Shown here: positions 35,586 to 44,436 of the stretch, piece by piece
Numbering within the stretch: position 1 is the first letter of the stretch
Layout: every line of letters starts with the position of its first letter
Assembly (NCBI GenBank): GCA_017484285.1
Contig: JAFUTH010000017.1
Span: 78,541-142,540 of the forward strand
DNA from: Treponema sp.
Lineage (GTDB): Bacteria; Spirochaetota; Spirochaetia; Treponematales; Treponemataceae
Direction of reading: 5' to 3'
DNA length: 64,000 nt
The notes under the pieces: generated by a model
The model's input: the letters and a program-made list of their open reading frames with translations, nothing else
Told to the model about the DNA's origin: nothing
Database searches by the model: none
Translations under genes and position numbers: made by a program

Positions 35586-36610
35586 TTACCAGACCACGCA
35601 CGCAATTTTTGCAGCAATTCCTCTCCGTACACATTCGTGAATACGTCCATGACACCGCTCGTTGCCGCCTGAAACGCCTTTAGGTCAGGCGTGGTGATTG
35701 TCATGCCCGCTTCTTTGAGTTTTGTGACGTATGAGTCTGTCTGCTCCTTGACGAGCTGACGGTCAAGATTCTGAGCCTGTAGCGCAGCATCGAGAATGAT
35801 TTTTTGGTCGCTCGCAGAAAGCACATCCCACAAATCCTTGCGGATAACGAGCGGCATCGCGTCGTAGCTGTGGTTTGTAATCGCGAGGAATTTTTGCTCT
35901 TCATACAGCTTGTTGTTGTAAATAATCGGAATCGGGTTTTCCTGAGAATCAAACAAGCCGTCGCGCAGTGCCTGTTTGAGCTCCGTGAACGAGTACGGCT
36001 TTGGAATCGCGCCCAAAGCGGACATCGTTTCCATGACAATCTGATTCGGTGGCGTGCGAATATTGAGCCCTTTCATGTCCTCAACTGATTTTACGCTTTT
36101 GTTCGTGGTGGTCACACAGCGGAACCCGTTGTCATAGTGCGAGAGAACAACAATACCGAATTCCTCAAGCGTTTTGTTCACTTCCGCAACAATATCGCTT
36201 TCCATAAAACGCCATGCTTCATCGAAATTTGAGAACAGGAACGGCATCGCAGAGATTCCGAGCTTTGTCGCATAGATTGCGAAATTGCCCGCACTTGAAA
36301 CGGTCATATCAACCTTCCCGTTGATGACACCCTCAATCAATGCGCCGTCGCCACCAAGCTCACCGTTCGGATAGATGACGATTTTGATTCGTCCGTTAGA
36401 ATTCTTTTCGACCTCTTCTTTGAAAAGAGCAGACGCCACACCACGCGGATCTTCCATGTTTGTCGAAAATCCCAAAGAAATCGTCACATTTGAGGTGACT
36501 TCCTCATCGACCTTTTTTGCCGAGTCTTGCATCACATTCTTTTTATTGCACGACGCAAAAAGAAGAGCGAACAATGAGAACGCACACAGCGCTGCTTTTG
36601 TCTTATTCAT
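35582..36610 (-). CDS. TRAP-type (DctP) solute-binding lipoprotein without transporter
   Basis: 342 aa from the ATG at 36610 with GGGAG upstream. The signal peptide ends with lipobox FASC (FALLFASCNKKN). The rest is a DctP fold: VTISLGFSTNMEDPRG, IYPNGELGGDGALIEGVINGKVDMTV, GLNIRTPPNQIVMETMSALGAIPKPYSFTELKQAL with the conserved Arg that binds carboxylate ligands, and SHYDNGFRC. The DctQ and DctM membrane genes needed for transport are absent. The start overlaps the stop of a dCache-GGDEF gene (ATGAATAA), so the two products are made together, and I infer that the loaded protein signals to the cyclase. Confidence 0.88.
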   Translation of the reverse strand: MNKTKAALCAFSLFALLFASCNKKNVMQDSAKKVDEEVTSNVTISLGFSTNMEDPRGVASALFKEEVEKNSNGRIKIVIYPNGELGGDGALIEGVINGKVDMTVSSAGNFAIYATKLGISAMPFLFSNFDEAWRFMESDIVAEVNKTLEEFGIVVLSHYDNGFRCVTTTNKSVKSVEDMKGLNIRTPPNQIVMETMSALGAIPKPYSFTELKQALRDGLFDSQENPIPIIYNNKLYEEQKFLAITNHSYDAMPLVIRKDLWDVLSASDQKIILDAALQAQNLDRQLVKEQTDSYVTKLKEAGMTITTPDLKAFQAATSGVMDVFTNVYGEELLQKLRAWSGN

Positions 36611-38489
36611 AGACTGATTCTCCCGCATTTTTCATGCTTGTATTGTAGATTGCAAAATTATTTTTTCCATTGTTTTTCACATGATAGAGCGCAATGTCGG
36701 CGCGCTTGAACAAATCCCTGTATGAGCCCGCCTGCTCCGGGAAGAGCGAAATGCCAATACTCGGCGTGACTTGGACAGTCTCTTCGCCGTTTGAGTAGTA
36801 TTCAGCGAGGATGTCTTTGAGCGTGTTCGCTTTTTCTTCAACGATTGATAGCGCATGGGGAACGCTGTTTTTGAGGCAGAGGAACACACAGAACTCGTCG
36901 CCACCAATACGACCGATGAAATCTTTTTCTGAGAAAACGAGCGAGAGTTTTGTCGCCGTGTCGCAGATTGCCTGATCGCCGAACGAATGACCCAGCTTGT
37001 CGTTAACGTGTTTGAAATTATCCAAGTCGATGATGTAGAACGCACCGAACGTTGTATCGGCATTGCCCGTGATGAATTTAGTAACGTTCTTTTCCATAGA
37101 GATTTTGTTGAGCAAGCCGGAAAGCAAATCGGTCTCCGCCATCGTCTTTAACTCTTGCTCGTGCACGACCTGCGCGTTCACGTTGACCACATTACCGATG
37201 AATTTAATCGGCTTGTTCTCTTTGTCGAGAATAATCGTGCCCGAAAGCCGGTACCATACATATTCGCCGTTTCGAGAAAGCAGTCGAAGCTCCGAAGAAT
37301 AGCTCGTCTCACCAGTGTTGATGAAGTCACGCAACTTTTTAAGCAGCCCTTTTTCGTCCGCGTGGATTCGCTCGTCGATTTTTTTGAAGTCGGAAAGCGG
37401 CACCTGTTTGATGTTCTCGCCGAACACAAAATCAGAATTGCCCGTGAACTCAATGACGCCTTTCTCAAAATCGTACTCAAAGATGAGCGTCTGACTATTC
37501 TCGCTGTTAATTGCGTAACGGGAATTGTCTTTTTCGACCCGTGCGCTGTGAAGAATCAGACTCGTAATAAAAACGGTGATGACAGCAAACACGAGCATCA
37601 TCACGATGATGAGGATGATGGTAATCCGCGTGATTTTGTGCTGCTGAGAGAGAATGTAATCCGACGTGACGACAGAAAACACGTACCAGTCATTGAGACC
37701 GACCGGCGTATATACGACGATTCGGTTCTCGCCGTTGATTGAATAGTCAGCGATTCCCGTGCGGTTCGACTGCAAATCAGAATAGATGGCACTCAACTGC
37801 GAAACCGACAGAGCCTTGTTCGTCTCAAAGAACGTGAACCAGTTTTCTGCAAAGCAGAGTCTGTTCGGGCTTTTACTCCCGATGAGGATAGTTCCCTCTT
37901 TGTCGATGATGAACGAGTAGCCCTTGCCGCCGAACGTATCAACAGAAAAGATGTTGTCGAGGATTGAGTACGCGAACGTGCCCGTAATGACTCCGACAAC
38001 CTTTTCGTTTTGAAAGATAGGCACGGCAAGCGTGAGCACTTTTTCGCCATCCTCATCAGTGGAAATCGTCGATGAGATTTGCGCCTGCCCTTTTATTGCC
38101 TTTTTAAAATAGTCCTTCATGAGGATATTACCGGAGGATTGCCCGTCGTAGTTGACCGTCATGCCGCTCGCATTGGCAACGGCAATCCGTTTGAATTCAC
38201 CCACGCCCTTTGTTTCCATAATAGTGCGCTTGACGGCATTGTAGTCGTCCATATCGACATTCTCAAAATAACGTGCCTGCGACTCAAGCATGAACAGCTG
38301 GTCATTCAATTTGACCTGAAACGTTCCTGCATACAAAAAAGCTGTTTCTTTCAAGAAATTCGTTGAACTCTCGGAAACCGTTCCGTTGACTGCCCGCCCG
38401 AACGTAAAAAACGAGACGATGACAACAAGAATGAGAAACGCTACAAATGAGATACGAAACGTAAGCCGTCGTGATTCGGAAAAAGTCAT
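36603..38489 (-). CDS. dCache-PAS-GGDEF diguanylate cyclase
   Basis: 628 aa. One membrane helix at about 10-30, a periplasmic dCache-type sensor at about 35-280 (FLKETAFLYAG, IRRVAVANASG-like KRIAVANASGMTVNYDG, ILIGSKSPNR), a second helix near 290-315, a PAS domain with PAC tail at about 330-450 (RNGEYVWYRLSGTI) and a GGDEF domain at about 465-620 with RIGGDEFCVFL at about 526. It makes c-di-GMP. No RxxD product-inhibition site is seen. dCache domains bind small ligands directly or through binding proteins; the DctP-like gene overlapping its end is the obvious partner. Confidence 0.9.
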   Translation of the reverse strand: MTFSESRRLTFRISFVAFLILVVIVSFFTFGRAVNGTVSESSTNFLKETAFLYAGTFQVKLNDQLFMLESQARYFENVDMDDYNAVKRTIMETKGVGEFKRIAVANASGMTVNYDGQSSGNILMKDYFKKAIKGQAQISSTISTDEDGEKVLTLAVPIFQNEKVVGVITGTFAYSILDNIFSVDTFGGKGYSFIIDKEGTILIGSKSPNRLCFAENWFTFFETNKALSVSQLSAIYSDLQSNRTGIADYSINGENRIVVYTPVGLNDWYVFSVVTSDYILSQQHKITRITIILIIVMMLVFAVITVFITSLILHSARVEKDNSRYAINSENSQTLIFEYDFEKGVIEFTGNSDFVFGENIKQVPLSDFKKIDERIHADEKGLLKKLRDFINTGETSYSSELRLLSRNGEYVWYRLSGTIILDKENKPIKFIGNVVNVNAQVVHEQELKTMAETDLLSGLLNKISMEKNVTKFITGNADTTFGAFYIIDLDNFKHVNDKLGHSFGDQAICDTATKLSLVFSEKDFIGRIGGDEFCVFLCLKNSVPHALSIVEEKANTLKDILAEYYSNGEETVQVTPSIGISLFPEQAGSYRDLFKRADIALYHVKNNGKNNFAIYNTSMKNAGESVYE

Positions 38490-38581
38490 ATAATCTGCCC
38501 GGTGAATCCCTTACTGTATACACATTCTACCACAGGTTCTCAAAATAAGAAATGAAATAAGAAATGAAATTCAAAAAAAGT

Positions 38582-38609
38582 TTGACTTCTCGCAATAATG
38601 GCGTACACT
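38582..38609 (+). promoter_or_regulatory. mglB promoter
   Basis: TTGACT (38582-38587) and TACACT (38604-38609) with 16 bases between them, 60 bases before the mglB start codon; AAGGAGG lies before the ATG. Confidence 0.65.
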
Positions 38610-38627
38610 AAAAAGAAAATGATTTAG

Positions 38628-39872
<1,245 letters not shown>

Positions 39873-39887
39873 TCTAAAATAACCAGT

Positions 39888-39914
39888 GCCCCACAAATCT
39901 TGTGGGGCTTTTTT
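39888..39914 (+). terminator. Partial terminator between mglB and mglA
   Basis: GCCCCACAA pairs with TTGTGGGGC around a short loop, followed by six T. It lies between two genes of one operon, so read-through must occur. Confidence 0.75.
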
Positions 39915-39928
39915 CTATAAGGAAGTTT

Positions 39929-41422
39929 ATGAGCGAACTTGTTCTACAAATTAAAAACCTGTCAAAATCGTTCGGCAAAAATAAGGTTCTTGACGGAATC
40001 AATCTGACGGTCGGCGAAGGCTCGGTTTTGGGGCTGATGGGTGAAAATGGTGCGGGAAAGTCCACCATGATGAAATGTCTGTTCGGCATTTATGCCAAAG
40101 ACGAAGGGCAGTTCCTTTTATGCGGAAAGCCCATTGATTTTAAGAATCCGAAAGAAGCGCTTGAAAGCGGCGTTGCGATGGTTCATCAAGAATTGAATCA
40201 GTGTCTTGACCGTTCCGTTTGCGACAATCTCTTTCTCGGTCGCTACCCGAAGAAATTCGGCGTGATTGACGAAGCAAAAATGCTCAAAGACAGCATCAAT
40301 TTGTTTGCTTCCCTCAATATGAATGTAAATCCGCGCACAATCATGCGCACCATGTCGGTTTCTCAACGGCAGATGGTTGAAATCGCGAAGGCTGTCTCGT
40401 ACGACGCGAAAATCATCGTTCTTGACGAACCGACCTCTTCTCTCACCGAAAATGAAGTTCAGAAACTCTTCTCTATCGTCAATGATTTAAAGAAAAAGGG
40501 AGTTTCATTTGTCTATATCTCGCACAAAATGGACGAAATCTTCCAAGTGTGCGACGAAGTTGCCGTTCTCCGCGACGGTAAAATGATTATGCAAAAGCCG
40601 TCAAAGGAAACGGAGATGGGCGAGCTTATCACGGCTATGGTCGGTCGCTCGCTCGACAAACGCTTCCCCGATGTTGACAATACGCCGGGCGATTTCTGCC
40701 TTGAAGTCAACAATCTTTCCACAAAATACGAGCCGCATCTTGAAAACATTTCGTTCAAGGTCAAAAAAGGCGAGATTTTTGGTCTCTACGGGCTTGTCGG
40801 CGCGGGTCGCTCGGAATTGCTTGAGTCTCTCTTCGGCGTGCGTACCATCTCAACGGGAACGATTTCCTACGCGGGCAAAAAACTGCACTTTGCGAACAGC
40901 AAGGACGCAATGGAGCACGGTTTCGCACTCGTCACTGAGGAACGAAAACTCAACGGTATGTTCGGCAAGGACACGATTAAATTCAACACGGTCATCACGA
41001 ACCTCGAAAGCTACAAAACGGGCGGAATTCTTTCCGAGCGAAAAATGGCGGAGGCAGCAGACCGCGAAATCAAGCAGATGCACACAAAATGCGTTTCTTC
41101 CGAAGAGCTTATCACTTCCCTTTCGGGCGGAAACCAGCAGAAAGTCATCATCGGAAAATGGATGGAGCGAAGTCCCGAAGTTTTCTTGCTTGACGAGCCA
41201 ACGCGCGGTATCGATGTCGGCGCAAAATACGAAATCTACCAGCTGATTATCCGCATGGCAAAAGAAGGAAAGACAATCATCGTCGTTTCGAGCGAAATGC
41301 CTGAAATTCTGGGCATCACGAATCGAATCGCCGTCATGTCGAACCACCGCCTTGCCGGAATCGTAGACACCAAAACAACCGACCAAGAAGCATTGCTGAA
41401 ACTCTCGGCTATGTATCTGTAA
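39929..41422 (+). CDS. mglA: Galactose ABC transporter ATP-binding protein MglA
   Basis: 497 aa from the ATG at 39929 (AAGGAAG upstream), the usual size of a tandem sugar ATPase. First half: Walker A GENGAGKST, signature VSQRQMVEIAKA, Walker B IIVLDEPTSSL. Second half: GLVGAGRSE in place of a strict Walker A (normal for this family), LSGGNQQKVIIGKW and VFLLDEPTRGIDVG. It powers uptake through MglC. It is 12 bases ahead of mglC. Confidence 0.94.
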   Translation: MSELVLQIKNLSKSFGKNKVLDGINLTVGEGSVLGLMGENGAGKSTMMKCLFGIYAKDEGQFLLCGKPIDFKNPKEALESGVAMVHQELNQCLDRSVCDNLFLGRYPKKFGVIDEAKMLKDSINLFASLNMNVNPRTIMRTMSVSQRQMVEIAKAVSYDAKIIVLDEPTSSLTENEVQKLFSIVNDLKKKGVSFVYISHKMDEIFQVCDEVAVLRDGKMIMQKPSKETEMGELITAMVGRSLDKRFPDVDNTPGDFCLEVNNLSTKYEPHLENISFKVKKGEIFGLYGLVGAGRSELLESLFGVRTISTGTISYAGKKLHFANSKDAMEHGFALVTEERKLNGMFGKDTIKFNTVITNLESYKTGGILSERKMAEAADREIKQMHTKCVSSEELITSLSGGNQQKVIIGKWMERSPEVFLLDEPTRGIDVGAKYEIYQLIIRMAKEGKTIIVVSSEMPEILGITNRIAVMSNHRLAGIVDTKTTDQEALLKLSAMYL

Positions 41423-41434
41423 AAAGGAGAACCT

Positions 41435-43096
41435 ATGGAAGACAAAGAACTCAATGAATATTCTGAGCGACTGAATGAACTCCGCAAAGACGGCGTGAAT
41501 CTGATTTCTGCGCTCAAACAGGAAAATGCCGCCACCAAGCGAAACCGCCTTCTTTCCGTTGAAGAGCGCGAAAAGCTCATTTCGGCGAACAACGCCAAAA
41601 TCGAGACGGCAAAAGGCGTCGCCGCACAGAACAAGGCCGAAATCGCCGAACTCGTCAAAAAAGCGGTGAGCCGCAACAACGAGCTTTCAAAGCCCGAAAT
41701 TGAGCGCGTGAACACCGAGCAAAACGAAGTCATCGCGCGCCTCAAAACCGAATATGCGGCAAATATCGCAAAAATCGAAGAAAACACGCTCGCGCGCAAA
41801 AAGGAAATCGTCGCTTCGTATGCGGGCAAAACGAGCCAAAAAGACAACGAAGACTGCAAAGAAGACTTGCGCGTTGCCGAATACGAGCACAAATCTGCCC
41901 TCTTCGACGCAAAAAACAAATTCACTTCTGCGGTGGATGCGGCAAAAGCCGTCAAAAACCAAGCCTATGTCGATTTCGTTCAGAAAAACCGTGCGCTCCG
42001 CAATGGTCAGACGAACTTCAAAGAAGACTGCACGCTTGCCGTTCAGAACTACATCAACAAGTTCAAGATGTCGAAATTCTTGCTCGACAACGGCTTGTAT
42101 CTTGCGATTATCGTCTTCTTCATCGTGTGTATCATTCTCGCGCCGATTTCTGGCAACGGCAATTTGCTCACGCTCCCGAACATTTTCACGATTTTGGAGC
42201 AATCATCAGTGCGTATGTTCTACGCGCTCGGCGTTGCAGGCTTAATCTTGCTCGCGGGCACGGATTTGAGCGTCGGTCGAATGGTCGCGCTCGGTGCTGT
42301 CATCACGGGTCTTATTTTGCACCCGGGTCAGAACATCGTCACATTCTTCGGCATGGGACCGTGGGATTTCACCGCGCTTCCGACATTCGTTCGCCTTATC
42401 ATGGCATTGGGGCTTTCAATTATTCTTTGTGTGGTCTTCTCTGCATTCGCGGGCGTGTTCAGCGCAAAGCTTAAAATCCACCCGTTCATCTCAACGCTTG
42501 CAACCCAGTTGATTATCTACGGCTTGCTCTTCTTCGGAACGAGCGGCACACCAGTCGGCTCAATCGACGGCGGAATCAAAGACATGCTCGGCGGTCGCTG
42601 GATTTTGGGCACATTGGGCGGTGAACTCATTACCTTCCCAAAACTGATTATTCCTGCGGTCATCGCAATCGTGGCGGCATGGTTCATCTGGAACAAAACC
42701 ACCTTCGGAAAGAACATGTACGCGGTCGGTGGCAATGCCGAGGCTGCGAGCGTTTCGGGAATCAGCGTGTTCTGGGTAACAATGGGCGTGTTCATCATGG
42801 CGGGCGTGTTCTACGGCTGTGGCGCATTCTTGGAAGCATTCAAGGCAAACGCAAGCGCGGGAACAGGTCAGGGCTACGAGCTTGACGCAATCGCGGCCTG
42901 TGTCGTCGGTGGCATCTCATTCAACGGCGGTATCGGCAAAATCGGCGGTGCGGTCATCGGTGTCATCATCTTCACGAGTCTTACCTACTGTCTCACCTTC
43001 TTAGGAATCGACACCAACTTGCAGTTCGTCTTCAAAGGTTTGATTATCATCGCGGCGGTCGCACTCGACAGCGTGAAGTATCTCAAACGAAAGTAA
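41435..43096 (+). CDS. mglC: Galactose ABC permease MglC with long N-terminal coiled coil
   Basis: 553 aa, about 215 longer than the 336 aa of E. coli MglC. The C-terminal part is a standard BPD_transp_2 sugar permease: LLAGTDLSVGRMVALG, FVRLIMALGLSI, NMYAVGGNAEAASVSGI and the GISFNGGIGKIGGA loop. The extra N-terminal 210 residues are highly charged and helical (EREKLISANNAKIETAKG, RVNTEQNEVIARLKTEYAA), predicted coiled coil in the cytosol, without a signal peptide. It ends just before the first membrane helix. The reading frame is continuous, so it is a real extension or fusion. It might link the permease to MglA, the cytoskeleton or itself; nothing in the sequence decides this. Confidence 0.92.
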   Translation: MEDKELNEYSERLNELRKDGVNLISALKQENAATKRNRLLSVEEREKLISANNAKIETAKGVAAQNKAEIAELVKKAVSRNNELSKPEIERVNTEQNEVIARLKTEYAANIAKIEENTLARKKEIVASYAGKTSQKDNEDCKEDLRVAEYEHKSALFDAKNKFTSAVDAAKAVKNQAYVDFVQKNRALRNGQTNFKEDCTLAVQNYINKFKMSKFLLDNGLYLAIIVFFIVCIILAPISGNGNLLTLPNIFTILEQSSVRMFYALGVAGLILLAGTDLSVGRMVALGAVITGLILHPGQNIVTFFGMGPWDFTALPTFVRLIMALGLSIILCVVFSAFAGVFSAKLKIHPFISTLATQLIIYGLLFFGTSGTPVGSIDGGIKDMLGGRWILGTLGGELITFPKLIIPAVIAIVAAWFIWNKTTFGKNMYAVGGNAEAASVSGISVFWVTMGVFIMAGVFYGCGAFLEAFKANASAGTGQGYELDAIAACVVGGISFNGGIGKIGGAVIGVIIFTSLTYCLTFLGIDTNLQFVFKGLIIIAAVALDSVKYLKRK

Positions 43097-43116
43097 TGCA
43101 TTCAGATTGCATTTTT

Positions 43117-43142
43117 CCCCGCTTCGGCGGGGATTTTTTTTC
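43117..43142 (+). terminator. mgl operon terminator
   Basis: CCCCGC-TTCG-GCGGGG hairpin followed by nine bases that are nearly all T, 20 bases after the mglC stop. Confidence 0.9.
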
Positions 43143-43213
43143 AAATTCTTTCATTTCAGTCTAGACACAAATCTCAAACTCTGATATAGTCTTATTCAAC
43201 ATCAGCACTGTCT

Positions 43214-43287
43214 GCGGGGTTAGCTCAGTTGGTTAGAGCATCACGTTGACATCGTGGGGGTCAGTAGTTCGAGTCTACTATTCCGCA
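43214..43287 (+). tRNA. tRNA-Val (anticodon GAC)
   Basis: 74 bases fold as a full cloverleaf: acceptor GCGGGGT/ATTCCGC, D arm GCTC...GAGC, anticodon arm TCACG-TTGACAT-CGTGG with GAC at the anticodon, T arm AGTAG-TTCGAGT-CTACT, discriminator A. CCA is not encoded. It stands alone. Confidence 0.93.
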
Positions 43288-43331
43288 TAGAGTGCTGATG
43301 TTTTTTTATTTTTGGGGCGAATTGCACTGTC

Positions 43332-43402
43332 TACGGGTGTTCCGCAACTCGCTCACGCTCGGTCGATTCTCGACCGCCTTCGGCGTTGCTCCATACCCGT
43401 GC
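43332..43402. repeat. GC-rich palindromic element after the tRNA
   Basis: Outer arms ACGGGT...GCAAC and GTTGC...ACCCGT enclose a perfect inner hairpin GGTCGA-TTC-TCGACC. No open frame uses it. Its ACTCGCT and GCTCGG motifs recur in the palindrome inside addA (45158-45227), suggesting a REP-like family. Confidence 0.5.
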
Positions 43403-43414
43403 CGCATTTTTTGT

Positions 43415-43900
43415 TCAAAACAATTTTTTCTCTTCATTCCATTTTTCTAATTTTTCTTCTATTTCGGAACGCTCTTTTTCATATTCAGCGATTTCACGGT
43501 TCAATTTTTCTTCTTTTTCAAAATCAGTCGTTGTGATTTTCTCGCGCCGGGCTTCTTCAAGCAAAGATTCTAGCTCCGTGCGCCGCTTTTTCATATCGGT
43601 GATTTCTTTTGGCGGGCGACCGCCCTTCTTGCCGTTCTCCTTGCTTGCCCGGGCTTTCGCATTGCTCGTGGACTTTCCGTTATAAGAATAAAGAGAGCCA
43701 ATCCAAAAACGAAGGCTTTTCAGATTCTGCGCCATTTCAAATTCGATGGTCTCCAAGTGACGGCTTTCTTCCGCCCACTCGGATTCTGAAATTTCGGAGC
43801 TGTTTTTTGTTTTCGCAAGCTGATTGATGATTGAAATCTGACTCTGCAAGTCTTCAAGCGCGGAAAGTGCTTTGTAAATTTGCTCGGTTTTCTTCGACAT
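43415..43900 (-). CDS. Coiled-coil protein with an AT-hook-like motif
   Basis: 161 aa from the ATG at 43900 (MSKKTEQIYKALSALEDLQ). Two helical coiled-coil regions (about 1-75 and 110-160) flank KARASKENGKKGGRPPKE, which contains a GGRPPK AT-hook-like core. I do not recognise the family. Such small helical proteins with a GRPPK linker occur near mobile or repeat-rich regions, and DNA binding is plausible. No signal peptide or membrane segment. It lies alone on the minus strand, back to back with the superoxide reductase gene. Confidence 0.55.
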   Translation of the reverse strand: MSKKTEQIYKALSALEDLQSQISIINQLAKTKNSSEISESEWAEESRHLETIEFEMAQNLKSLRFWIGSLYSYNGKSTSNAKARASKENGKKGGRPPKEITDMKKRRTELESLLEEARREKITTTDFEKEEKLNREIAEYEKERSEIEEKLEKWNEEKKLF

Positions 43901-43946
43901 GCTTTTATTGTAACCCAAGACTTTCGGTTTTTGCAAGAAAATCTTT

Positions 43947-43975
43947 TTGCGTTCTTAAGGATTGTCGTTTATAAT
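43947..43975 (+). promoter_or_regulatory. Promoter of the superoxide reductase gene
   Basis: TTGCGT (43947-43952) and a perfect TATAAT (43970-43975) are exactly 17 bases apart, 29 bases before the ATG. Confidence 0.75.
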
Positions 43976-44004
43976 TAAGGCAAGAATTTTTTAAGAGGTA
44001 CACT

Positions 44005-44379
44005 ATGGCACAATTCTTCAAATGCAAAAAATGCGGAAAAATCATCGAAATCGTCAACAAAGGCTGCCCTGTGGTGGTCTGCTGCGGCGATGAAATGACC
44101 GAACTCAAAGCAAACACCACCGACGGCGCGAGTGAAAAACATGTTCCCGTCATCGAAGCAAGCGGAAACACCGTTACCGTCAAAGTAGGCTCTGCCGTTC
44201 ACCCGATGGAAGCCGATCACTACATTCAGTGGATTGAAATCGAAACCGACAAAGGCATCCAGCGAAAATACTTAAACCCGGGCGAAGAGCCAAAAGCCGT
44301 TTTCGCACTCGCAGACGAAAAACTCCTCGCCGCGTACGAGTATTGCAACAAGCACGGGCTGTGGAAGGCTGACGCGTAA
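44005..44379 (+). CDS. dfx: Desulfoferrodoxin (superoxide reductase)
   Basis: 124 aa, the usual size of two-domain superoxide reductases. The N-terminal desulforedoxin-type iron site is CKKCGK...CPVVVCCGDEM (CxxC plus CC). The catalytic domain has EKHVPVIE, VGSAVHPMEADHYIQWIE and YCNKHGLWKA, with the four His and one Cys that bind the active iron. It reduces superoxide to peroxide without forming oxygen, a marker of anaerobes. It has its own strong promoter, an AAGAGG ribosome site, and a hairpin after the stop. Confidence 0.96.
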   Translation: MAQFFKCKKCGKIIEIVNKGCPVVVCCGDEMTELKANTTDGASEKHVPVIEASGNTVTVKVGSAVHPMEADHYIQWIEIETDKGIQRKYLNPGEEPKAVFALADEKLLAAYEYCNKHGLWKADA

Positions 44380-44395
44380 TCGTTTAAAGCCAGTA

Positions 44396-44428
44396 CGACA
44401 TCAGGGCAAAACGCAAGCCCTGATGTCG
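44396..44428. terminator. Hairpin between convergent dfx and addA
   Basis: CGACATCAGGGC pairs perfectly with GCCCTGATGTCG over a nine-base loop. There is no long T run, so it may be a transcript end for both genes, but of a weaker intrinsic type. Confidence 0.6.
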
Positions 44429-44436
44429 CGCGGAGT

